Below are positions 14,504-19,214 of a stretch of DNA of 21,316 bases, one piece after another. Each line of letters starts with the position of its first letter. The first letter of the stretch is position 1. Location: the NCBI GenBank assembly GCA_963205035.1, contig CAUJII010000085.1:1-21316 (forward strand). The letters are read 5' to 3'. Made by a program: the position numbers and the translations under genes. Below the pieces are notes generated by a model, which worked only from the letters and a program-made list of their open reading frames with translations, searched no databases and had not been told where the DNA came from. Source of the stretch: Spirochaetota bacterium (GTDB taxonomy: Bacteria > Spirochaetota > Leptospiria > Turneriellales > Turneriellaceae).

Positions 14504-14932
14504 ATGGCTCCCACAAAAACTCAAACCGTTTTGCCTGTGTCTATCGCCAAAGCTAAAGCTCTCGAAGCGCGCATGGCGGTTTTGGGCATTCGCGAGATCG
14601 ATCTCGTTGAGACCTTTATTCGCAGCAGCGGCAAAGGCGGGCAGAACGTAAACAAGGTAGCGACCGCTGTGCGCCTCAAGCACATAGCGAGCGGTGCCGA
14701 CATCAAGTGTAGCAAACACCGCACACAGGGTATGAACCGCTATGCGGCGCGCGTGATGCTTTGCGAAAAATTAGAACAGCGCGAACGCGATGCGCGTGCC
14801 GAAGAAAATCCCACGCATAAGAAAAAACGGCTTGCGAAGCTCGACCGCGCACGCAAGGCACGTCGCAAGGCCGCAGCGAAGAAACTCAAGAAGCCGCCGC
14901 AGGAGACCTGGAAGAGCGAGGACGAATGGTGA
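14504..14932 (+). CDS. Peptide chain release factor-like ribosome rescue protein (GGQ)
   Basis: 142 residues. It has the catalytic GGQ motif at 45-47 in RSSGKGGQNVNKVATAVRLKH, followed by CSKHRTQGMNRYAARVMLCEKLE, as in the domain-3-only release factors (ArfB/YaeJ and C12orf65-like proteins). It lacks the codon-recognition domains of RF1/RF2. The C-terminal 40 residues are strongly basic (KKKRLAKLDRARKARRKAAA), fitting an unstructured tail that enters the empty mRNA channel of a stalled ribosome, where the GGQ hydrolyses peptidyl-tRNA. The length fits the family. The motif TAATAGTTACTC (14486-14497), a member of the dodecamer family described below, lies 6 bp before the start. The exact subgroup is uncertain. 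Confidence 0.82.
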   Translation: MAPTKTQTVLPVSIAKAKALEARMAVLGIREIDLVETFIRSSGKGGQNVNKVATAVRLKHIASGADIKCSKHRTQGMNRYAARVMLCEKLEQRERDARAEENPTHKKKRLAKLDRARKARRKAAAKKLKKPPQETWKSEDEW

Positions 14933-14976
14933 AGAGTTTGGGCAGGAACTCGCGGTCCCCTACCTTGAGGAAAAAA

Positions 14977-14992
14977 TGTAATAACTATTACA
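14977..14992. promoter_or_regulatory. Palindromic site TGTAATA-AC-TATTACA
   Basis: A perfect 7-2-7 inverted repeat in the AT-rich gap 14933-15135. A second, related site in the opposite orientation lies at 15024-15039 (TGTGGTAGTTATTACA; its reverse complement TGTAATAACTACCACA matches 14 of 16). Both lie upstream of the unrecognised gene at 15136 and look like a pair of operators. No regulator is proven. Confidence 0.5.
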
Positions 14993-15023
14993 AGTTCCCC
15001 CGTTTCTCAAAAATCAGCGTTAT

Positions 15024-15039
15024 TGTGGTAGTTATTACA
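15024..15039. promoter_or_regulatory. Second, imperfect copy of the palindromic site
   Basis: TGTGGTAGTTATTACA matches the reverse complement of the site at 14977-14992 in 14 of 16 positions. The centres of the two sites are 47 bp apart. The stretch that follows (15040-15120) is rich in A and T, includes two TTCAAATTT words at 15043 and 15074, and should contain the promoter of the next gene. I do not see a convincing -35/-10 pair. Confidence 0.42.
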
Positions 15040-15135
15040 AAATTCAAATTTTTTTCTTGATTTTAGGAAAAAGTTCAAATTTCGTGAGAAAAAAACACGG
15101 TTTCTGGGTATTTAATATATAGAGGGAGAATATTT

Positions 15136-15708
15136 ATGGAATACCATCAAACATCGGTTTCGCTGCGCGAGAAGTCGTATCGCCGTCTCAAGGCTGCGCA
15201 ACTCATTTTTGCCCGCCATGGGATTAAATGGGGCGAGGGCGAGATTATTTCGCGGCTCTGCAAAGAGACCGTGTTACGCTGGCGCTCCGGCGGTGCTTGG
15301 ACGGTGTCGGCACGGCGGTACAATATCCAGAAAGACGAGGTTAAATACGTCATCAGACCGTGGCGAGTCGACAAGAACCTCTACGGCGTGCTTTGGCAGC
15401 GGACGATTCATTCGGGCGAGTCGGTTTCGCGGTTCGTCGACTTTGCGATTCGGGTGTTCATGCCACGGTTTGTCGAGATGTATCTGCATTCGCCCCGACG
15501 TGGGTCGGCGTTCTCAGCGCGGAATCATCACTTTTGGGCAGCGCGGTATGCCCGGCGCAAAAGTTTTCCTGACTATTTTATTAACTACCAAAAAGCCACT
15601 GAAAAAAATGAGAACGGTGGGCTCGAAACTGCCCGGAAGGCGGTGCTGATCGCGAAAAAAGGCCTTTCGTACGCTGAATACATCCACTGCCTCCGAACTT
15701 GCATATAG
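15136..15708 (+). CDS. Unrecognised protein with two ribbon-helix-helix-like segments
   Basis: 190 residues, not recognised as a known family. The segment TSVSLREKSYRRLKAAQLIF...GEGEIISRLCKETVLRW (about 6-50) and a second one, VIRPWRVDKNLYGVLWQR...ESVSRFVDFAIRVFMPRFVEM (about 72-116), each look like a beta-strand followed by two helices with the small-residue turn seen in CopG/Arc-type ribbon-helix-helix proteins. The protein is strongly basic and rich in Arg, Trp and Tyr, which fits DNA binding. There is no signal peptide or membrane segment. The ribosome binding site AGAGGGAG (15121-15128) is 7 bp before the ATG. Two related palindromic sites lie upstream (14977-15039), suggesting autoregulation. 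DNA binding is an inference from the pattern only. A phage- or plasmid-type origin is also possible. Confidence 0.55.
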   Translation: MEYHQTSVSLREKSYRRLKAAQLIFARHGIKWGEGEIISRLCKETVLRWRSGGAWTVSARRYNIQKDEVKYVIRPWRVDKNLYGVLWQRTIHSGESVSRFVDFAIRVFMPRFVEMYLHSPRRGSAFSARNHHFWAARYARRKSFPDYFINYQKATEKNENGGLETARKAVLIAKKGLSYAEYIHCLRTCI

Positions 15709-15814
15709 CGCACGGCTCTGCCATCCGTGCAGGGGTAATTCCATTCTCTAAAAGAGCTTGATTCTGTGTCGGCAGTGCTAAAATGAGACAGTGGGCCTCA
15801 AAAATCTGCTCGAA

Positions 15815-16159
15815 ATGCACACCGAGACTCAGAAAGTGGGTGGCAATCCCATCAATGTCATTACCTTGAGCGGGAAAATTACATCCGACAATATTTTTGA
15901 TCTGAACGCAAAAGTGAAATCGATTTTTGAAAACGGCGTCTACAACTGCATTCTCAATATTTCAGAACTCGAGTATGTCAACAGTACCGGAATCGCCCTC
16001 TTCCTTACCATTGCACGCACGGTGGAGCAAAACCAGGGTAAACTATATCTCATCCAACCGACTCCTTTTGTTCAGGAACTTTTTGACATGACTGATTTGA
16101 GCGGCCGCTTCTCGATTGTTCCAAGCCTCGAAATCGCACACGAAAAATTCCACCATTGA
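15815..16159 (+). CDS. STAS-domain anti-sigma-factor antagonist (SpoIIAA-like)
   Basis: 114 residues from ATG 15815. STAS features are NPINVITLSGKITSDNIFDL, CILNISELEYVNSTGIALFL with phosphorylatable Ser57, and KLYLIQPTPFVQELFDMTDL. The alternative GTG at 15791 would add eight residues (MGLKNLLE); neither start has a convincing ribosome binding site, and I prefer the ATG because STAS proteins usually begin a few residues before the first strand. The stop TGA overlaps the TTG start of ybeY (TTGA at 16156-16159), so this gene heads the ybeY - corC - recO string. Partner switching with an anti-sigma kinase encoded elsewhere is the family role. Confidence 0.8.
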   Translation: MHTETQKVGGNPINVITLSGKITSDNIFDLNAKVKSIFENGVYNCILNISELEYVNSTGIALFLTIARTVEQNQGKLYLIQPTPFVQELFDMTDLSGRFSIVPSLEIAHEKFHH

Positions 16160-16677
16160 TAAAACTTACTCTCACCCAAAACAGTCACCCCCGGCGTTTT
16201 GAAGCGGCAATAAAGGAATTTGCTCCTGGACTTACTCACTATCCGGACGCGTTTGCAAAGATCCCTGTGGCTTCAAAGCGGCTGAATTTGCCGAAAGGCG
16301 CATTCTGGAATCTCGTACTCCATTTGATTAGCGATGCTACGATGAAAAAAATGAATCATAACTTTCGTGGCAAAGATTCGACGACAGACGTTCTGACGTT
16401 TTCGTTCGTCGAAGGGGGCGCTCCCTTTTTTGCGCATGAAAACCACGGCGAAATTTATATCTCGCTACCCGAAGCGGCGAGACAGGCAAAAAAAGAAAAA
16501 CATAGTCTGTGTGCAGAGTTGCACGTTCTCTCAGTACACGGAGTGCTCCACTTTATGGGTTACGACCACGAAAAAAGTAAAAGTGCCGCACGCAAAATGC
16601 AAGAGAAAGAAAAGACACTCCTCGCAAAACTTCTAACCACTAATAATAATCCACCCAAGGAGCTTACCGGCCGATAA
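16156..16677 (+). CDS. ybeY: Endoribonuclease YbeY (16S rRNA 3' end maturation)
   Basis: 173 residues. The zinc-binding motif HGVLHFMGYDH contributes H128, H132 and H138, and RGKDSTTDVLTFSF (71-84) is the second conserved block. YbeY is a single-strand RNA endonuclease required for 16S rRNA 3' processing and ribosome quality control. The start is TTG (16156), overlapping the STAS stop; no ATG occurs before the conserved block, so a TTG start is the best choice. The stop TAA at 16675-16677 overlaps the ATG of the next gene. The neighbour is a CBS/CorC protein, the same order as ybeY-ybeX in enterobacteria, which supports the call. The first ~40 residues are poorly conserved. Confidence 0.9.
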   Translation: MIKLTLTQNSHPRRFEAAIKEFAPGLTHYPDAFAKIPVASKRLNLPKGAFWNLVLHLISDATMKKMNHNFRGKDSTTDVLTFSFVEGGAPFFAHENHGEIYISLPEAARQAKKEKHSLCAELHVLSVHGVLHFMGYDHEKSKSAARKMQEKEKTLLAKLLTTNNNPPKELTGR

Positions 16678-17504
16678 TGCCCAACCAGAAACGCCTCACC
16701 TCAGGAATCAAACGGTTCTTCTCTCGCGGAAAATCTCTTCGTGAAAAATTGACGACTTTTTTCAAGCGCAATAAAATCTCTCTGCGCAACGAGCAGATAC
16801 AAATGATTTTAGAGATTTTAGAATTGCACGAAACGCGTGCGGCAGACCTCAAGACTGCCGAAGTGAATTTGACGAGTATCCCTCTCGATGCAACGCTCAA
16901 AGAAGTCGAAACGAGTATTCGAAAAAGCGGGCACTCGCGTTTGCCAGTTTATGAAGACCGCGACGGTCTGCGCCACTACTTGGGGCTCTTGTACGCAAAA
17001 GACCTTGTGGGACTCACCCCGTCACAGCGAAAAAAATTTGAATTGAAATCAAATTTACGCAAGGCGTTAATCGTTCCCGAATCGCAGGGTATCTTGTCGC
17101 TCTTACGAGAAATGCGACTCAACCGCCATCACTTGGCCATTACCGTCAACGAACACGGCGATGTAACGGGACTCATCACGCTCGAAGACATTCTCGAAGA
17201 GATTGTCGGTGAGATCCAAGACGAATATGACAGCAAGAGCAAACGCGTCGTGCAAGTCGAACCGAAAATTTACCGCGTCGACGCACGCATGTCGCTTTCA
17301 GACCTCAACGACGAGTTGGCGCTCAACTTACCCGAAGAAAAATTTCACTCTGTCGCAGGTTTTGTTCTCCATTCGCTCGCGGCAGACCTCAAAGATAAAG
17401 CCGTCTTTGATTATGGCAACGCACGCTTTACCCTACTCAAATTCAAACACCGGCAAGTCAAGAGCGTCCTCATCGACCTCACACAGCACAACGTAACGCC
17501 ATGA
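16677..17504 (+). CDS. CorC/TlyC-like protein with tandem CBS domains
   Basis: 275 residues, no signal peptide and no membrane segments. Two CBS domains occupy about residues 62-180 (for example SGHSRLPVYEDRDGLRHYLG and HLAITVNEHGDVTGLITLED, the latter ending ILEEIVGEIQDEYD). A CorC/HlyC C-terminal domain follows (YRVDARMSLSDLNDELALNL to FTLLKFKHRQVKSVLIDL). This is the YbeX/CorC/TlyC type, linked in enterobacteria to magnesium homeostasis and ribosome assembly and in spirochaetes labelled hemolysin. The ATG overlaps the ybeY stop (TAATG), with AAGGAG at 16658-16663. Its TGA overlaps the recO start by ATGA. Adjacency to ybeY suggests a ribosome or RNA link rather than haemolysis. Confidence 0.87.
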   Translation: MPNQKRLTSGIKRFFSRGKSLREKLTTFFKRNKISLRNEQIQMILEILELHETRAADLKTAEVNLTSIPLDATLKEVETSIRKSGHSRLPVYEDRDGLRHYLGLLYAKDLVGLTPSQRKKFELKSNLRKALIVPESQGILSLLREMRLNRHHLAITVNEHGDVTGLITLEDILEEIVGEIQDEYDSKSKRVVQVEPKIYRVDARMSLSDLNDELALNLPEEKFHSVAGFVLHSLAADLKDKAVFDYGNARFTLLKFKHRQVKSVLIDLTQHNVTP

Positions 17505-18136
17505 GCACCGAGAAACGCGCACGCGTTCTCATTCTGCGTAAGAAAACTCTATCCGATGAATCTCTCCTTTTAGAAACACTGACCGAAACGGGCGAGAAAG
17601 AAAGTTTCAAACTGCCGGGAATCTTGAAGTCGAACAAGCGCTCCGCATTTTTCTACGTTCCCGGCGCACTCTGCGAAGCGTGCTACCGCCCCCGCAGTAC
17701 ACAGGCGAATATCCCTAAGAGTCTCGACATCGTATTTTCCCCTTTTCACGAAAAGCAAGATTACTGGATATTGAACGCTGTTGCGGAAATTTTGAAAACT
17801 ACCGAGTATGTCCTTTCGGGAAAAGAGAGCGCTCCGCTCTTCCATCTCCTCGAAGCGTTTTTGAGACACCTGCCTTCGACAGCGGACGCGGGTGAGCGGC
17901 ATATCGACCGCTACTACTGGGAATTCTTGAAGCTCCTGGGCCTTGCGCACGACGAAGCACAGTTACTCGACTTTGAATGTTTTGAGTTAGGTGTTGGGTT
18001 CTTGACAGCGCAAGAAGCGTCGATGCGCGCCGATTCGGGGCTCCGGGTTTCGTGTTCGTGGATCGATGGTCGCTCGGAGGCTCCCGAGAGCAGCCTTACG
18101 CGGCAGAAAATCTGCAAATACCTGAAGTCGCTGTAG
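17501..18136 (+). CDS. recO: DNA repair protein RecO (probable)
   Basis: 211 residues. The N-terminal OB-fold-like part (RARVLILRKKTLSDESLLLE to LPGILKSNKRSAFFYVPGALCEACYRP) has the RecO pattern, and the helical C-terminal part contains YYWEFLKLLGLAH (about 142-154). RecO loads RecA onto SSB-coated single-stranded DNA in the RecFOR pathway. The zinc-finger cysteines present in some RecO proteins are not seen. ATG 17501 overlaps the upstream stop (ATGA), ending the STAS - ybeY - corC - recO string. The sequence is divergent, so the call rests on the N-terminal pattern and the neighbourhood. A terminator-like hairpin lies in the tandem array downstream. Confidence 0.66.
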   Translation: MSTEKRARVLILRKKTLSDESLLLETLTETGEKESFKLPGILKSNKRSAFFYVPGALCEACYRPRSTQANIPKSLDIVFSPFHEKQDYWILNAVAEILKTTEYVLSGKESAPLFHLLEAFLRHLPSTADAGERHIDRYYWEFLKLLGLAHDEAQLLDFECFELGVGFLTAQEASMRADSGLRVSCSWIDGRSEAPESSLTRQKICKYLKSL

Positions 18137-18140
18137 GGCG

Positions 18141-18241
18141 CCCCGCGAATAGTTACTCTACCGCGCCCCGCGAATAGTTACTCGGTTTTTCCCCGCAGAA
18201 TAGTTACTCCACCGAGCCCCGCGCATAGTTACTCGGTTTCG
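18141..18241. repeat. Tandem array of four 25-bp units with core GAATAGTTACTC
   Basis: Units start at 18141, 18166, 18191 and 18217 (period 25, 25, 26). Each begins CCCCGC and carries (G)AATAGTTACTC at 18147-18158, 18172-18183, 18198-18209 and GCATAGTTACTC at 18223-18234. The tails alternate (TACCGCG, GGTTTTT, CACCGAG, GGTTTCG), so the array may be a duplicated 50-bp pair. It lies between the convergent recO and lpxA genes; the fourth core supplies the lpxA stop codon (TTA at 18229-18231 on the plus strand). Confidence 0.8.
18161..18190 (+). terminator. Terminator-like hairpin inside the tandem array
   Basis: CCGCG (18161-18165) can pair with CTCGG (18181-18185) with one mismatch, followed by GGTTTTT. 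A cleaner pair, ACCGAG (18211-18216) with CTCGGT (18232-18237), lies in the second half but is followed only by TTCGTTTTC. The first could end the recO transcript; the stem is weak. Confidence 0.35.
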
Positions 18242-19065
18242 TTTTCAACTTCATGCTTCTTCGAGGCGTGGAAAGTAAAGCCGCGCTTAGAAGTCTTTAG
18301 CCAGTCTGCAAGGTATGCAATCCTTTTGGCTTCCGCCGAGCCTTCAGCGAGTGACGGCAAGAAGACTTCGCGGATCTCTTCGATGGCCTTGGAGGTCGAA
18401 AGCCCCTTCAAATAGAAAATCTGGAAAGCCTGCTTAATGGCAGACCTCTCGGCGGGAGTCATTCCCGAACGTTTTAATCCCACAGCATTGAGGCCAAAAG
18501 CCAACGCAGGGTTGCCGTTATTCATGGTGTAGGGAAGAACATCGCGTGTCGCCTTGCTCACTCCGCCTATGACTGCAAAATCACCCACGCGAACAAACTG
18601 GTGAACCATAACAATCCCCGAAACCAGCACGCCGTCGCCCAACTCAACGTGCCCTGCAATCCCGGTCTTGTTGACCATAATGACGTTGTTGCCGACATGG
18701 CAGTCATGCGCGACATGCGCGTCGGCCATGAAATAGCAGCCGTTACCGATTGTCGTCTTGTTGCCCTTGACCGAAGGTTGGTGGACTGTCGTTTGTTCTC
18801 GGAATACATTGTTGTCGCCGATGACAATCTCAGCTTCGGGATTATCAAAATGGATATCCTGGCCATTCTCGCCAAGAGTTGCACCCGTAAAAAGCTGGTT
18901 ATTCTTGCCCAACGTGATACGGTTCACGAGCGTCGCCTTGATGCCAATCTTGCAACCTGGGCCAATTTTGACATCGGGCCCAATGTAGGCTTGTGGACCA
19001 ACGACGACGTCGTCGGCGAGGTTCGCGGGGTTTTCGACAATCGCTGTGGTATGAATCTGCGGCAT
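18229..19065 (-). CDS. lpxA: UDP-N-acetylglucosamine acyltransferase (LpxA)
   Basis: 278 residues from ATG 19065, the first enzyme of lipid A synthesis (transfer of 3-hydroxyacyl from ACP to UDP-GlcNAc, or to a 3-amino analogue in some spirochaetes). A left-handed beta-helix built of hexapeptide repeats is followed by a helical C-terminal domain. AHVAHDCHVGNN holds catalytic His120 and GENGQD the conserved Gln-Asp, and MVHQFVRVGDFAVIGGVSKATRDV and GLKRSGM are LpxA-typical. The frame can be extended to ATG 19122 (MNSYSKNRFAG), but LpxA begins like MPQIHTTAIVENP, so 19065 is preferred. The upstream extension is translated from a GAGTAACTATTC copy. The sugar substrate (GlcNAc or GlcNAc3N) cannot be told by eye. 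Confirms an outer membrane with lipid A. Confidence 0.93.
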   Translation of the reverse strand: MPQIHTTAIVENPANLADDVVVGPQAYIGPDVKIGPGCKIGIKATLVNRITLGKNNQLFTGATLGENGQDIHFDNPEAEIVIGDNNVFREQTTVHQPSVKGNKTTIGNGCYFMADAHVAHDCHVGNNVIMVNKTGIAGHVELGDGVLVSGIVMVHQFVRVGDFAVIGGVSKATRDVLPYTMNNGNPALAFGLNAVGLKRSGMTPAERSAIKQAFQIFYLKGLSTSKAIEEIREVFLPSLAEGSAEAKRIAYLADWLKTSKRGFTFHASKKHEVENETE

Positions 19066-19108
19066 ACGATAGATTTCAATTGGCGCGCACCCGGCAAACC
19101 GATTTTTC

Positions 19109-19120
19109 GAGTAACTATTC
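19109..19120 (-). promoter_or_regulatory. GAGTAACTATTC copy upstream of lpxA
   Basis: The dodecamer lies 44-55 bp before the chosen lpxA start and on the opposite side of the gene from the tandem array. It is read as AATAGTTACTC on the lpxA strand. Function unknown; position would suit an operator or a 5'-UTR element. Confidence 0.5.
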
Positions 19121-19176
19121 AAATGATCCGCCGCTTACGGAACGATTACTCGCTCAGCTATGCCAATAACTGGCCC

Positions 19177-19194
19177 CGTATCTCTTTAATACGG
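19177..19194. repeat. Small inverted repeat before the lipoprotein gene
   Basis: CCGTAT and ATACGG surround a short AT-rich centre (CTCTTTA), immediately followed by CATAAT (19195-19200), a possible -10 element. It lies 21 bp before the lipoprotein start and could be an operator. No matching -35 is seen. Confidence 0.35.
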
Positions 19195-19214
19195 CATAAT
19201 AGATGGGGAATACT

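Noticed and set aside
15710..15730. GCACGG/CCGTGC hairpin after the unrecognised gene as a terminator
   Set aside because: The 6-bp stem has a 9-nt loop and no following T-run, so it cannot be called a terminator by eye.
18141..18241. CRISPR array
   Set aside because: The repeat is short (about 18 bp), the spacers are 7-8 bp and alternate rather than differ, and no cas gene is in the window.
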